Below are positions 34,828 to 44,090 of a stretch of DNA of 64,000 bases, piece by piece. The stretch's first letter is position 1. The number at the start of each line of letters is the position of its first letter. A program made the position numbers and the translations under genes. The notes under the pieces are model-generated. The model had not been told where the DNA came from. It was given only the letters and a program-made list of their open reading frames with translations, and ran no database searches. This DNA is from Arthrobacter sp. B1805 (GTDB taxonomy: Bacteria > Actinomycetota > Actinomycetes > Actinomycetales > Micrococcaceae), in contig NZ_PJIQ01000001.1 in NCBI RefSeq assembly GCF_002929745.1, forward strand, positions 236,850 to 300,849, read 5' to 3'.

Positions 34828-35964
34828 ATGACCCAGACACACTCCCGGCCACACTCCCGGCACGAGCCCCGCATCCTCGCGATCGTCCTGGCGGGAGGGG
34901 CGGGCGGACGCCTCGGCGCGCTGACCGATCACCGGGCCAAGCCGGCCATGCCGCTGGGCGGCAGTTTCCGGCTGATCGACGTCCCCCTGTCCAACCTGCA
35001 CCACAGCGGGATCTCCGACGTCTGGATCATGGAGCAGTACCAGCCCAAGACCATCAACGACCACCTCCGCAACGGCCGGCCCTGGGACCTCGACCGCACG
35101 CGCGGCGGACTGCTGGTGCTGCCTCCCTTCAGCGGCCACGAGGGCGAGGGCTTCGCCGAGGGCAACGCGGACGGGCTCCTCCGCCAGGCATCCTTCATCC
35201 GGGACTTCGCGCCGGACCTCGTGCTGGTGCTGAGTTCGGACCACCTGTACCGGCTCGACTATCGCGACGTCATCGACACCCACGTCAGGACCGGCGCCGC
35301 CCTCACGATGGTCACGGTCGACTTCGACGGCGACGCGTCCAACCACGGCGTGGCGGACGTCGACGACGACGGGCGCGTCACCGGGTTCGCCTACAAGCCG
35401 AAGAACCCGCGAACCACCATCGTCGCCGCCGAGGTCTTCCTCTATACCGCCGCAAGCCTGCTCGACGCGCTCGAACGGCTGCAGGACGACCACGGCGGCC
35501 TCGGTGACTACGGCCACCACCTGGTTCCCCACCTCGTGGAGCAGGGCTCCGTGGTCGAGCACCGGCTCGAAGGGTACTGGCGTGACCTCGGCACCCCGGC
35601 CAACTACCTCCGCGCCCACCTCGACCTGCTCGACGGCAAGGGCCTGGAGCTCGCGGACCCGGCGTGGCCGATCCTCACCGAGCCTCCGCAGCTGGCCCCT
35701 GCATTCATCGGCGATGGGTCCGTCATCGGCAATGCGCTGATCGCACCCGGCGCCGTGGTGCACGGCACCGTCCGCAGGAGCGTCATCGGATCCGGCGCAA
35801 CGGTCGAGGCGGGGGCCGTCGTCGAGGACTCCGTGCTGCTGGACCGCGTGCGGGTCGCGGGCGGCGGCTCCGTCAGGTACGCGATCGTCGATTCGGGCGC
35901 CGTCGTGTCCGGAGCCCGCGAGGGTACGGGACCCGACGATCCCCTGATCGTTCCCAGGGACTGA
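34828..35964 (+). CDS. glgC: GlgC-like glucose-1-phosphate adenylyltransferase family protein
   Basis: A 378-residue nucleotidyltransferase: LAGGAGGRLGALTDHRAKPAMPLGGSFRLIDVPLSN is the ADP-glucose pyrophosphorylase N-terminus, SSDHLYRLDY holds the catalytic metal-binding Asp, and EGYWRDLGTPANYLRAHLDLL is the sugar-phosphate region. The last 100 residues form a left-handed beta helix (IGDGSVIGNALIAPGAVVHGTVRRSVIGSGATVEAGAVV). It would make ADP-glucose for glycogen. Family members usually exceed 400 residues and the usual GGxGxRLxPLT motif reads GGAGGRLGALT, so a divergent paralogue is possible. Confidence 0.78.
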   Translation: MTQTHSRPHSRHEPRILAIVLAGGAGGRLGALTDHRAKPAMPLGGSFRLIDVPLSNLHHSGISDVWIMEQYQPKTINDHLRNGRPWDLDRTRGGLLVLPPFSGHEGEGFAEGNADGLLRQASFIRDFAPDLVLVLSSDHLYRLDYRDVIDTHVRTGAALTMVTVDFDGDASNHGVADVDDDGRVTGFAYKPKNPRTTIVAAEVFLYTAASLLDALERLQDDHGGLGDYGHHLVPHLVEQGSVVEHRLEGYWRDLGTPANYLRAHLDLLDGKGLELADPAWPILTEPPQLAPAFIGDGSVIGNALIAPGAVVHGTVRRSVIGSGATVEAGAVVEDSVLLDRVRVAGGGSVRYAIVDSGAVVSGAREGTGPDDPLIVPRD

Positions 35965-36286
35965 CGGACAGGCGACCGGCCGGTTTTGGTCAAGCAAGAT
36001 CCAGCCGGTAGTATGGTAAGGCGTTTGGCTGCGGTTGATGCTGCCCCGTCGTCAGGACGGGACGGGATTTGCCCAGCTACCCGTGACTACCTAGAATTTA
36101 AGGCTGTGTCGACCGCAAGGCCGTACCCAGCCTAATCTTCACCGTCTTCCCCGCGGCGAGGCGCTTCGGCAGGTTCTCACCCTGCCAGGTCAACCTCCGG
36201 AAAGCTGCAGTAATAACGGTGTCATTACTGGTGGCGGGACGCTCAACAAGTGATTCCGTCACGTTCATCTAATCTGGAGGAGAGTT
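35965..36286. other. Leader and promoter region of the rpmB operon
   Basis: No gene. A possible promoter lies at 35987-36020 (TTGGTC, then TAGTAT). A hairpin CCCGTC/GACGGG spans 36045-36061. A 23-bp near-palindrome at 36209-36231 is listed separately. Confidence 0.5.
36209..36231. promoter_or_regulatory. 23-bp near-palindrome upstream of rpmB-rpmG-rpsN, candidate Zur site
   Basis: CAGTAATAAC and GTCATTACTG, complementary except for one base, flank GGT. The site ends 55 bases before the rpmB start. Operons of cysteine-free L28, L33 and S14 are controlled by the zinc repressor Zur in other actinobacteria, so Zur is the likely binder; the sequence only loosely resembles published Zur boxes. Confidence 0.5.
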
Positions 36287-36523
36287 ATGGCAGCCCACTG
36301 CCAAGTGACCGGAGCCGAGCCCGGCTTTGGACACAGCATTTCGCACTCGCACCGCCGCAACAAGCGCCGGTTCGACCCCAACATTCAGAAGAAGCGCTAC
36401 TACGTGCCTTCCCTGCGCCGCAACGTGACCCTGCAGGTTTCCGCCCGTGGCATCAAGACGATTGATGTCCGTGGCATCGACGCTGTCGTGGCGTCCATCC
36501 TCGCGAGGGGAGTGAAGCTCTAA
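36287..36523 (+). CDS. rpmB: 50S ribosomal protein L28, zinc-independent form
   Basis: A 78-residue L28: [34 protein letters not shown] and the C-terminal [24 protein letters not shown] are diagnostic. Only one cysteine remains of the two CxxC pairs of zinc-binding L28, so this is the C-minus type. GGAGGAGAG precedes the ATG. Its stop overlaps the rpmG start (TAATG), first of a three-gene operon. Confidence 0.95.
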   Translation: MAAHCQVTGAEPGFGHSISHSHRRNKRRFDPNIQKKRYYVPSLRRNVTLQVSARGIKTIDVRGIDAVVASILARGVKL

Positions 36524-36690
36524 TGGCAAAGGACAAAGACGTACGTCCGATCATCAAGCTGAAGTCCACCGCTGGTACGGGCTACACCTACGTGACGCGC
36601 AAGAACCGTCGTAACGATCCGGACCGCATGGTCCTGATGAAGTACGACCCCAAGATCCGCAAGCACGTCGAATTCCGAGAGGAGCGCTAA
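36523..36690 (+). CDS. rpmG: 50S ribosomal protein L33, zinc-independent form
   Basis: A 55-residue L33: [50 protein letters not shown]. There are no cysteines, where the zinc form has two CxxC motifs. The ATG overlaps the rpmB stop and two bases separate its stop from the rpsN ATG. Confidence 0.95.
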   Translation: MAKDKDVRPIIKLKSTAGTGYTYVTRKNRRNDPDRMVLMKYDPKIRKHVEFREER

Positions 36691-36692
36691 CC

Positions 36693-36998
36693 ATGGCCAA
36701 GAAGTCAAAGATTGCTCGCAACGAGCAGCGCAAGGTCATCGTCGAGCGCTACGCGGCCAAGCGCCTCGAGCTGAAGAAGACTCTCGTCGACGAGAACGCT
36801 ACCGATGAAGCACGCGAAGCAGCACGCCTTGGCCTGCAGAAGCTTCCCCGCAACGCTTCGCCGGTGCGCCTGCGCAACCGCGACCAGATCGACGGACGCC
36901 CGCGCGGAACGATCCAGAAGTTCGGGATCTCACGCATCCGGTTCCGTGACATGGCCCACCGCGGCGAACTGCCCGGCGTGACCAAGTCGAGCTGGTAA
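36693..36998 (+). CDS. rpsN: 30S ribosomal protein S14, long zinc-independent form
   Basis: A 101-residue S14 of the long type: [24 protein letters not shown], then [51 protein letters not shown]. It lacks cysteine; the short zinc-binding S14 is about 61 residues with CxxC motifs. Third gene of the C-minus ribosomal protein operon and followed by a terminator hairpin. Confidence 0.95.
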   Translation: MAKKSKIARNEQRKVIVERYAAKRLELKKTLVDENATDEAREAARLGLQKLPRNASPVRLRNRDQIDGRPRGTIQKFGISRIRFRDMAHRGELPGVTKSSW

Positions 36999-37053
36999 CA
37001 CCCTCCGGAGCGTCACGCTCCAGCAGCATCGTCCACCGCCCCTGGCGGTGACC

Positions 37054-37089
37054 GGAGAAGCCGGCAGCCCTCGGGTTGCCGGCTTCTCC
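37054..37089 (+). terminator. Terminator after rpsN
   Basis: GGAGAAGCCGGCA pairs with TGCCGGCTTCTCC and the stem continues with GCCC/GGGT to a two-base loop. A T-rich GTCTTTCC follows. It lies 55 bases after the rpsN stop. Confidence 0.75.
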
Positions 37090-37290
37090 GTCTTTCCGGC
37101 CCAAGCCGGCTCCGAGGGGATCCGCTCGGAGCCTTTCCGGGCGGTGAACCGCCCCGAAAAGGCCGTGATTCTGCCGGAAAGCCGCGTAAACACGCGGAAC
37201 AGGGCGCACTAGCTGATAGGTTTTCGGACAGAGGCTTTTCGTATACCGTGAAAAGCTCGTTCCGAAGAGTGACGTCCAGGAGGACCTAAA

Positions 37291-37569
37291 GTGGCTAAAA
37301 ACCGTAGTGAACTTGTCGCCGAGGTAGCAGCGAAGGCTGACACCAGCCAGGCATCGGTCAACAGCGTCCTTGACGCTCTGTTCGACGTCTTTGCAGAGTC
37401 CATCGCCAAGGACGAGAAGATCACCATCCCCGGATGGCTCGCCGTCGAGCGCACCAGCCGCGCAGCGCGCACCGGCCGTAACCCCCAGACGGGTGAGACG
37501 ATCCAGATCGCCGCCGGGCACAGCGTCAAGCTGACCGCAGGCTCCAAGCTGAAGGCTTCCGCCAAGTAG
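37291..37569 (+). CDS. HU-family DNA-binding protein
   Basis: A 92-residue histone-like protein: KNRSELVAEVAAKADTSQASVNSVLDALFDVFAESIAKDEKITIPGWLAVERTSRAARTGRNPQTGETIQIAAGHSVKLTAGSKLKASAK. The RTGRNPQTGE arm is the DNA-binding beta-ribbon signature. A strong AGGAGG lies eight bases before the GTG start. It acts as a nucleoid protein dimer. A strong terminator follows immediately, so it is monocistronic. Confidence 0.95.
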   Translation: MAKNRSELVAEVAAKADTSQASVNSVLDALFDVFAESIAKDEKITIPGWLAVERTSRAARTGRNPQTGETIQIAAGHSVKLTAGSKLKASAK

Positions 37570-37582
37570 CTTCCAGATCCCC

Positions 37583-37615
37583 GGAGGGCCGCTGCCGTGA
37601 CGGCAGCGGCCCTCC
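37583..37615 (+). terminator. Terminator after HU gene
   Basis: GGAGGGCCGCTGCCG and CGGCAGCGGCCCTCC form a perfect 15-bp stem with loop TGA, 13 bases after the stop codon. Confidence 0.85.
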
Positions 37616-37686
37616 GTCTCGGATCGATGTCTCGCCCGGAGCAGGGACCTGTCCATGATTGGCCCTATTTCTACTCCGGGTAGAGA

Positions 37687-39831
37687 ATGGTGTATGTGTC
37701 GACTACAGCGAAGCAACCCCGCAGCGCGCTTGCCGGCGCCGACCGTGAGACCGGCGTCGGAAACGTCTGGCTGATCCTCGCGGGTGCCGTCGTCTTCGCG
37801 GCACTCGTCGTCGCGCTGTTCTACTCGGGCGCCGCTGCAGCTCGGCAACTCGGTGATCCGGGTGCCGTCACCCGGTGGGGGCTGCCCGTCGCGAAGGTCC
37901 TGAACAACACGGCCGCCGCCGCCACCATCGGCGCCCTCGTCTTCGCCGTGGTCATGCTGCCGCGGCAGGTAGCGGGCAAGGGCCGCACCCCCAAGCCGGA
38001 TGCGGCCGAGCACCCCGCCTTCTCCCGAGTATTGCTGCTCGCCGCCGTCTCCGCCGTCGTCTGGACGCTGGGCGCGCTCGGCGTCATGGTCTTCACCTAC
38101 TCGGACGCGGCGGGCCTGCCGCTGAGCACCGACCCCGCCTACACCCAGGGGCTGGCGGCCTTCCTCACCGACTTCTCGACGGGACGTGCCTGGCTGGTGA
38201 CGTCCATCGTCTCGGCCGTGCTCGCCACGATCCTCTTCGGTGTCCGGTCGCAGACGGGGCTCGCTCTCACGATGGTGCTCGCGCTCCTGAACCTCCTGCC
38301 GATGGCACTGATCGGGCATTCCGCCAGTGGTGACGACCACAACGCAGCGGTCAACTCCATCGCACTGCACCTCGTCGGCGTGTGTCTCTGGGTGGGCGGC
38401 ATCATCTCCCTCGCCGTCGTCGGCGGCACTCTCGGCAACCAGACGCTGCCGGTACTCAAGCGCTTCTCGGCCCTGGCGGGGTTCGCCTTCCTCCTCGTCG
38501 TCGCCTCCGGCGTGGTGAACGCGAGCCTCCGCATCACCGACCTGGCTCAGCTAAGCTCGCAGTGGGGGCTGCTCGTCACCTTCAAGACCATCGCCACGCT
38601 CCTGCTCGGCGGCGTCGGCTGGATGCACCGGCAGTGGATCATCCCGCAGCTCGAGGCCACCAACGGCACGGCGACCTCCAAGCACTCCGCACGTCGCGTG
38701 CTCTGGCAGCTCATCGCCGTAGAACTGGTCATCATGGCTGCCGTCTCCGGCGTGGCCGGCGCCCTCGGTCGCACTGCACCGCCCCGGGCCGAGGAGTTGC
38801 CCACCGAGGCCGGTCCCGCCCGCATCCTCACCGGATACGACCTCCCGCCCGAGCCCACCGCCGCCCGGTGGCTCACGGAATGGCGCCCCGACTGGCTGTG
38901 GATCACCGTCGCCGTGACCTTCGGCGTCGCGTACGTCCTCGGGGTGATGAAGCTCCGCCGCCGTGGCGATGCGTGGTCGCTCCTGCGGCTCGTCAGCTGG
39001 GTCGTCGGCCTGGTGCTGCTGACCTATTTCACGTCCGGAGCGCCGGCGATCTACGGGATGGTGCTCTTCAGCGCGCACATGATCGACCACATGGCGCTGA
39101 CCATGGTGGTGCCGCTGTTCCTCGTCCTCGGCGCGCCCGTCACGCTGGCCCTCAAGGCCCTCGCCGCGCGACGTGACGGCACCCGCGGCCTGCGCGAGTG
39201 GATCCTCGTCATCGTGCACTCGTGGCCCTCACGCATCATCACGCATCCGCTGTTCGCGGCGGGCAACTTCGTGGCGTCGATCATCGTGTTCTACTACTCG
39301 CCGCTCTTCGGATTCGCCCTGCGCGAGCACGTCGGCCACGAGCTGATGATCACGCACTTCCTCATCACGGGCTACATCTTCGTGCTCTCGATGATCGGTT
39401 CCGACCCCGTGCCGCTGCGCGCTCCGTACCCCCTGCGCATCCTGCTGCTCTTCGCGACCATGGCCTTCCACGCCTTCTTCGGCGTCACGCTCATGGGGTC
39501 GACGTCGTTGCTGGAGGCGTCCTGGTTCGGGAACATGGGCCGCGAGTGGGGCGCCTCGGCCCTGGCCGACCAGCAGGTGGGCGGCGCCGTCACATGGGGA
39601 GTCGGTGAGCTGCCCACGTTGCTGCTGGCCATCGGAGTCGCAATCATGTGGTCCCGATCGGACGCCCGCGAGACCAAGCGCAAGGACCGGGCAGCCGACA
39701 GGAATAATGACGCCGACCTCACGGCTTACAACAGCATGTTCGCCGACCTCGCCGCGCGCGACGCCGGACCCCGCCGTTCCGGGCAGCAGCCCACGGCGCG
39801 GGTGACCACCACCGCAGGAGACGATGAATGA
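37687..39831 (+). CDS. Fused CopD copper-resistance / CtaG cytochrome c oxidase assembly membrane protein
   Basis: A 714-residue polytopic protein joining two families. The first half (about 20-360) is CopD-like with eight or nine helices (GHSASGDDHNAAVNSIALHLVGVCLWVGGIISL). The second half (about 400-690) is caa3-type CtaG (LVLLTYFTSGAPAIYGMVLFSAHMIDHMALTMVVPLFLVLGAPVTLALKAL and FYYSPLFGFALREHVGHELMITHFLITGYIFVLSMIGSDP, rich in membrane His and Met). This fusion is common in actinobacteria and is thought to move copper for oxidase assembly. ATG 37687 or GTG 37696 may be the start. The stop overlaps the next gene (ATGA). Confidence 0.9.
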   Translation: MVYVSTTAKQPRSALAGADRETGVGNVWLILAGAVVFAALVVALFYSGAAAARQLGDPGAVTRWGLPVAKVLNNTAAAATIGALVFAVVMLPRQVAGKGRTPKPDAAEHPAFSRVLLLAAVSAVVWTLGALGVMVFTYSDAAGLPLSTDPAYTQGLAAFLTDFSTGRAWLVTSIVSAVLATILFGVRSQTGLALTMVLALLNLLPMALIGHSASGDDHNAAVNSIALHLVGVCLWVGGIISLAVVGGTLGNQTLPVLKRFSALAGFAFLLVVASGVVNASLRITDLAQLSSQWGLLVTFKTIATLLLGGVGWMHRQWIIPQLEATNGTATSKHSARRVLWQLIAVELVIMAAVSGVAGALGRTAPPRAEELPTEAGPARILTGYDLPPEPTAARWLTEWRPDWLWITVAVTFGVAYVLGVMKLRRRGDAWSLLRLVSWVVGLVLLTYFTSGAPAIYGMVLFSAHMIDHMALTMVVPLFLVLGAPVTLALKALAARRDGTRGLREWILVIVHSWPSRIITHPLFAAGNFVASIIVFYYSPLFGFALREHVGHELMITHFLITGYIFVLSMIGSDPVPLRAPYPLRILLLFATMAFHAFFGVTLMGSTSLLEASWFGNMGREWGASALADQQVGGAVTWGVGELPTLLLAIGVAIMWSRSDARETKRKDRAADRNNDADLTAYNSMFADLAARDAGPRRSGQQPTARVTTTAGDDE

Positions 39832-41810
39832 CCGAGACCACCACGCGCACCGGATACCGCGTGCGCGGCTCAGCACTGACCGGCCGTAACTGGCTCAACA
39901 CCGGCGGGAGGCAGCTGCAGCTCGAGGACCTCCGCGGGAAGATCGTGATCCTCGACTTCTGGACGTTCTGCTGCATCAACTGCCTCCACGTCCTCGACGA
40001 GCTGCGCCCCCTCGAGGAGCAGTACTCGGACGTCCTCGTCACCGTCGGCGTGCACTCGCCCAAGTTCGAGCACGAGGCCGATCCCGTGGCACTGGCCGCC
40101 GCCGTCGAACGCTACGACATCCACCATCCCGTCCTCGACGACCCCGAGCTGACCACGTGGCAGGCCTACACGGCCCGCGCATGGCCGACGCTCGTCGTCA
40201 TCGACCCGGAGGGCTACATCGTGGCGCACCTCTCCGGCGAGGGGCATGCGGCAGGGCTGACCTCCCTCGTGGAGGAACTGGTGGCCGAGCACGAAGCCAA
40301 GGGCACGCTGCACCGCGGCGACGGCCCTTACGTCCCCGCGGAGAGCACGGCAGGCGACCTCAAGTTCCCCGGCAAGCTCCTCGCGCTGCCCGCAACCGGC
40401 ACCTTCCTCGCAGGTGATACGGGGCACCACCGGCTGGTAGAGCTCGAGGCGGACCTCGTCACGGTGCGCCGCACCATCGGGTCCGGCACGAAGGGGCACC
40501 GCGACGGAAGCCCCGACGAGGCACAGTTCAACGAGCCTCAGGGCGTCGCACTGCTGCCTGCCGAGCTGGCTTCGGAGGTCGGATACGACGTCGTCGTCGC
40601 CGACTCGGTGAACCACCGACTGCGCGGCGTCTCCCTTGCGACCGGCGAGGTGCGCACGCTCGCCGGCAACGGCACACAGCGCCTGCTCGACGCCGGGAAC
40701 CACACGAAGATCGGGCGGCAGGAGAACTCCCAGGACATCGGAACGGAGAGCGGGACACCGCGCCTCACGGAGACTCAGCTCGGTACGGACGCGCTCAACG
40801 TGTCGCTGTCCTCCCCCTGGGACGTCCTGTACTCGTCCGTGCTGGGGCGCGTGGTGATCGCCATGGCCGGGACGCACCAGATCTTCAGCTACGACCCCCG
40901 CACCCACGCGGTGGAGGTGATCGCCGGTACCGGCCTCGAGGGGCTGCTCGACGGCGATGCATCCGCCGCCTGGTTCGCCCAGTCCTCCGGGCTGGCGGAG
41001 GACGCGAACGGCACCCTCTGGGTCGCGGACTCCGAGACCTCCTCGGTGCGGCTCCTGTCCTTCATCGAGGTGAACGGGAGCAGGAAGGTGCAGGTGCAGA
41101 CCGCCATCGGGACCGGCCTGTTCGACTTCGGCTTCCGGGACGGCGATGCCGGCCAGGCGCGCCTGCAGCACCCTCTCGGCGTGGCAGCACTTCCGGACGG
41201 CTCCATCGCGATCGCGGACACGTACAACGGTGCCGTCCGCCGGTACGACCCCGCGACGCGCCAGGTATCCACGCTGCTCCGTGGTCTCTCCGAGCCGTCG
41301 GACGTGCTCGTCGACATGACGCCCGTGGCCGATGGTGGCGATCCGCTGCTCATCGTCGTCGAGACCAACCGGCACCAGCTCGTCAGGGTGCCGCTGCCCA
41401 AGGAAGCACTCGCGGTCGACGAGGGAGCGTCCCAGACGCAGCGGCCGAAGACGCCGATGTCCGCCGGGCCGGTAGCCCTGACGGTTCGGTTCACTGCGCC
41501 GAAGGGCCAGAAGCTCGATGACCGCTGGGGAGATCCGACCCAGCTGAAGATCAGCGCTTCACCGGAATCCCTCCTGGTCTCGGGCGGCGGTACGTCCACG
41601 GGCCTGACGCGGGAGCTGGTCCTCTCACCGGAGGCGGGCGACGGCGTCCTGCACATCACCGCACGGGCGGCGTCCTGCGACGGCGAGCCGGGCGGGGAGA
41701 TTCCGGACCATGCCGCCTGCCACCTGTACCAGCAGGACTGGGGAATCCCCGTGTCCGTGACCGGCGACGGCGACACCGCCCTGACGCTGGACCTGCGCGG
41801 ACTCGACTGA
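39828..41810 (+). CDS. Thioredoxin-like protein with NHL beta-propeller
   Basis: A 660-residue protein. Residues 1-150 form a thioredoxin/TlpA fold with FWTFCCINCLHVL (Cys48, Cys49, Cys52), the redox-active motif of the NHL-thioredoxin family. Residues about 170-480 hold NHL repeats (NEPQGVALLPAE, VADSVNHRLRGVSLATGEVRTLAG, QHPLGVAALPDGSIAIADTYNGAVRRYD). A C-terminal beta domain follows. No signal peptide is seen. It overlaps the CopD-CtaG gene by four bases, so copper or oxidase-related thiol chemistry is a reasonable inference. Confidence 0.88.
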   Translation: MTETTTRTGYRVRGSALTGRNWLNTGGRQLQLEDLRGKIVILDFWTFCCINCLHVLDELRPLEEQYSDVLVTVGVHSPKFEHEADPVALAAAVERYDIHHPVLDDPELTTWQAYTARAWPTLVVIDPEGYIVAHLSGEGHAAGLTSLVEELVAEHEAKGTLHRGDGPYVPAESTAGDLKFPGKLLALPATGTFLAGDTGHHRLVELEADLVTVRRTIGSGTKGHRDGSPDEAQFNEPQGVALLPAELASEVGYDVVVADSVNHRLRGVSLATGEVRTLAGNGTQRLLDAGNHTKIGRQENSQDIGTESGTPRLTETQLGTDALNVSLSSPWDVLYSSVLGRVVIAMAGTHQIFSYDPRTHAVEVIAGTGLEGLLDGDASAAWFAQSSGLAEDANGTLWVADSETSSVRLLSFIEVNGSRKVQVQTAIGTGLFDFGFRDGDAGQARLQHPLGVAALPDGSIAIADTYNGAVRRYDPATRQVSTLLRGLSEPSDVLVDMTPVADGGDPLLIVVETNRHQLVRVPLPKEALAVDEGASQTQRPKTPMSAGPVALTVRFTAPKGQKLDDRWGDPTQLKISASPESLLVSGGGTSTGLTRELVLSPEAGDGVLHITARAASCDGEPGGEIPDHAACHLYQQDWGIPVSVTGDGDTALTLDLRGLD

Positions 41811-41851
41811 CGGGTACTGAAGGGTACCGCCGGTCCCGCACTCCGGCTCCG

Positions 41852-41879
41852 AAGGGCACCGGTCTCCGCCGGTGCCCTT
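41852..41879 (+). terminator. Terminator after the CopD-CtaG/NHL operon
   Basis: AAGGGCACCGG and CCGGTGCCCTT form a perfect 11-bp stem around TCTCCG, 42 bases after the NHL protein stop. Confidence 0.75.
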
Positions 41880-41948
41880 GGTGCGTCCGGCCGTCACTGC
41901 CGGGCTGCTCGCAGGAATAGACCCTCCGCGGGCGGGCTTGTGCCAAGT

Positions 41949-43040
41949 ATGGCGATCGACAACACGACAGCAGTGGACGGACAGAAGACGGCGCTCGTGG
42001 TGGGGGCCACCGGTATCGCCGGATCGGCGCTCGTCGAGAGGCTGACCCTCGAGGGGTGGGCCGTCCTGGCACTCTCCCGTCGACCGGGAGTGGAGCGCGA
42101 CGGCGTTCGCTGGTTGTCCGCGGACCTGACGTCGGCCGAATCGCTGGCCGCCGCACTCCACCAGGAGAACCCCTCGCACGTGTTCTTCACGGCGTGGTCG
42201 CGCCGAGAGTCCGAAGAGGAGAACATCGCGGTCAACGCGGGCATGCTCCGTGACCTGCTCGTTGCGCTGCGCGGCAAGGACGTCGCCCACGTGGCACTCA
42301 TGACGGGGCTCAAGCACTACCTCGGACCGTTCGAGGCCTACGCAGCCGGGCGGATGGCCGACACACCGTTCCACGAGGAGGAACCGCGGCTGCCGGTCCG
42401 CAACTTCTACTATGCGCAGGAGGACGAGCTCTGGGCTGCCGCAGCCGAGCAGGGCTTCACGTGGTCGGTGCACCGGGCGCACACGGTCATCGGTCATGCC
42501 GTCGGCAATGCGATGAACATGGGCCTCACCCTGGCCACCCAGGCGACGCTGTGCAGGGAAGCGGGCGAGCCCTTCGTGTTCCCCGGCTCGAAGACCCAGT
42601 GGAACGGCCTGACCGACATGACGGATGCCGGGCTCCTGGCCGAACACATGCTGTGGGCGTCGACCACGCCCGGCGCAGCTGATGAGGCGTTCAACATCGT
42701 GAACGGGGATGTCTTCCGGTGGCGCTGGATGTGGCCCAGGCTGGCTGCGTACTTCGGCGTCGAATGGGAAGGCTTCGCGACGGCGCCCCGTCCGCTCGAG
42801 CAGGCCATGGCGGGCACCGAGGACCGGTGGAGGGAACTCGCGCAGCGCCACGGGCTCGCGGAGCCGAACCTCGACCGGATGGCGTCCTGGTGGCACACCG
42901 ACAGCGATCTCGGGCGCGACATCGAAGTGGTGACCGATATGGGCAAGAGCCGCGATGCCGGATTCACCGGGTATCGACGGACCTACGATGCGTTCGTCAC
43001 GCTGTTCGACCGCTACCGCGGGGAGGACCTCATTCCCTGA
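41949..43040 (+). CDS. PRISE-like SDR family oxidoreductase
   Basis: A 363-residue atypical short-chain dehydrogenase resembling progesterone 5-beta-reductase/iridoid synthase proteins. GATGIAGSAL is the NADPH-binding loop near residue 20, and TGLKHYLGPFEAY and RNFYYAQEDELW carry the family's Lys and Tyr catalytic positions. FNIVNGDVFRWRWMWPRLA is the conserved second-half motif. It would reduce an activated C=C bond using NADPH; substrate unknown. I prefer ATG 41949 to the GTG at 41940. It is convergent with the exported protein gene at 43074. Confidence 0.85.
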   Translation: MAIDNTTAVDGQKTALVVGATGIAGSALVERLTLEGWAVLALSRRPGVERDGVRWLSADLTSAESLAAALHQENPSHVFFTAWSRRESEEENIAVNAGMLRDLLVALRGKDVAHVALMTGLKHYLGPFEAYAAGRMADTPFHEEEPRLPVRNFYYAQEDELWAAAAEQGFTWSVHRAHTVIGHAVGNAMNMGLTLATQATLCREAGEPFVFPGSKTQWNGLTDMTDAGLLAEHMLWASTTPGAADEAFNIVNGDVFRWRWMWPRLAAYFGVEWEGFATAPRPLEQAMAGTEDRWRELAQRHGLAEPNLDRMASWWHTDSDLGRDIEVVTDMGKSRDAGFTGYRRTYDAFVTLFDRYRGEDLIP

Positions 43041-43073
43041 AGGTACCCGGCTCCCGAACCACGGCGTCGACCG

Positions 43074-44063
43074 CTACCGGTACCGCACCACCGGGGTCAC
43101 CGTGATCGCGTCCTCGGTCACCACGAGGTCGGCCTCGAACTCGAATGGGACGGCCTCCGAGACATCCCGGACGGCACCCGAGAAGAAGTCCCGGAGCCGG
43201 GTCTCTATGCGGGCGGTTCCGCGGAGCGTCGCGAGAGACCACCCGCCGTTGCCGGGCGTGATGGTGGCGGAAGGGTACTCCGCGATCGACCACGAGATGT
43301 CGCCGGCCAGACGCTCGTTCGTCGGATAGTTGAACGGGCAGTTGGTCGGTTGGAAGACGGTCTGCTCCGCGCAGCCGTCCAGGAACGCGTGCAGCTGATC
43401 GTCGACGGCCTGGGTGAGTTCCGGCGTCGCCTCCGTCGCCAGTGCCAGGGGAGGCGGAGGATTCTCGCGGCTGGTGATTGTCGCGTGCCTCGCGGGCGCC
43501 GAGAAGTACCTGCCCTCGTACTCGGCGGTGAGGGCGGTGGGGTAGAGGGCCGCGAGGGCTGCTCTGCCGTCGGGTAGCCCTACGTCGACGCCGTTCACGG
43601 CGGCCACGACACTGTTCAGCGCGGATACCTCGACGGTCGGGAGGACGGTCGGCTCGAACCGCCAGACGTTGAAGAAGCCCCACTCGGTCCCGGTCCGCTG
43701 CAGCGGGAAGACGGTGCTCGTTGCGACGCCGTCCACCGTGTAGGTCACGGGCACCTCGACCCGGTCCCCGCCGGCGCCCCGTGCCTCGCCCACCTCGAGG
43801 TCCTCGATCGGATCACTGCCCCGGCTCAGGGCCTCGCCGTCCAGCAGGGTCGGGTTGGCGCCGTCCGGGACGGAGGCGTTGAGGAGGCCGAGGGCCTTCT
43901 CCCCGTCGCCGTCACGCAATGCGTCGAGGTACAGGCGCACCTGGTGTTCCGGGCTGTAGAGCTGCCCGTTGAGGACGGACACGGTCGCGATGAAGCCTGC
44001 GACGACCAGCATGAGGCCGAGCAGCCACGCCGCCAGGACCTTCACTACGGAGGTGGTTTGCAC
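43074..44063 (-). CDS. Hypothetical membrane-anchored exported protein, 329 aa
   Basis: An N-terminal signal anchor (KVLAAWLLGLMLVVAGFIATVSVL, about 8-31) is followed by an extracytoplasmic domain of about 295 residues. This includes LYLDALRDGDGEKALGLLNASV and repeated beta segments (VEVPVTYTVDGVATSTVFPLQRTGTEWGFFNVWRF). Two cysteines (in DGCAEQTVFQPTNCPF) could form a disulfide. No family is recognised. It lies 27 bases after the DUF3592-like gene in the same operon as the HerA-like ATPase. Confidence 0.75.
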   Translation of the reverse strand: MQTTSVVKVLAAWLLGLMLVVAGFIATVSVLNGQLYSPEHQVRLYLDALRDGDGEKALGLLNASVPDGANPTLLDGEALSRGSDPIEDLEVGEARGAGGDRVEVPVTYTVDGVATSTVFPLQRTGTEWGFFNVWRFEPTVLPTVEVSALNSVVAAVNGVDVGLPDGRAALAALYPTALTAEYEGRYFSAPARHATITSRENPPPPLALATEATPELTQAVDDQLHAFLDGCAEQTVFQPTNCPFNYPTNERLAGDISWSIAEYPSATITPGNGGWSLATLRGTARIETRLRDFFSGAVRDVSEAVPFEFEADLVVTEDAITVTPVVRYR

Positions 44064-44090
44064 ACCTCAACCGTACCGGCTGTGCCTTCC

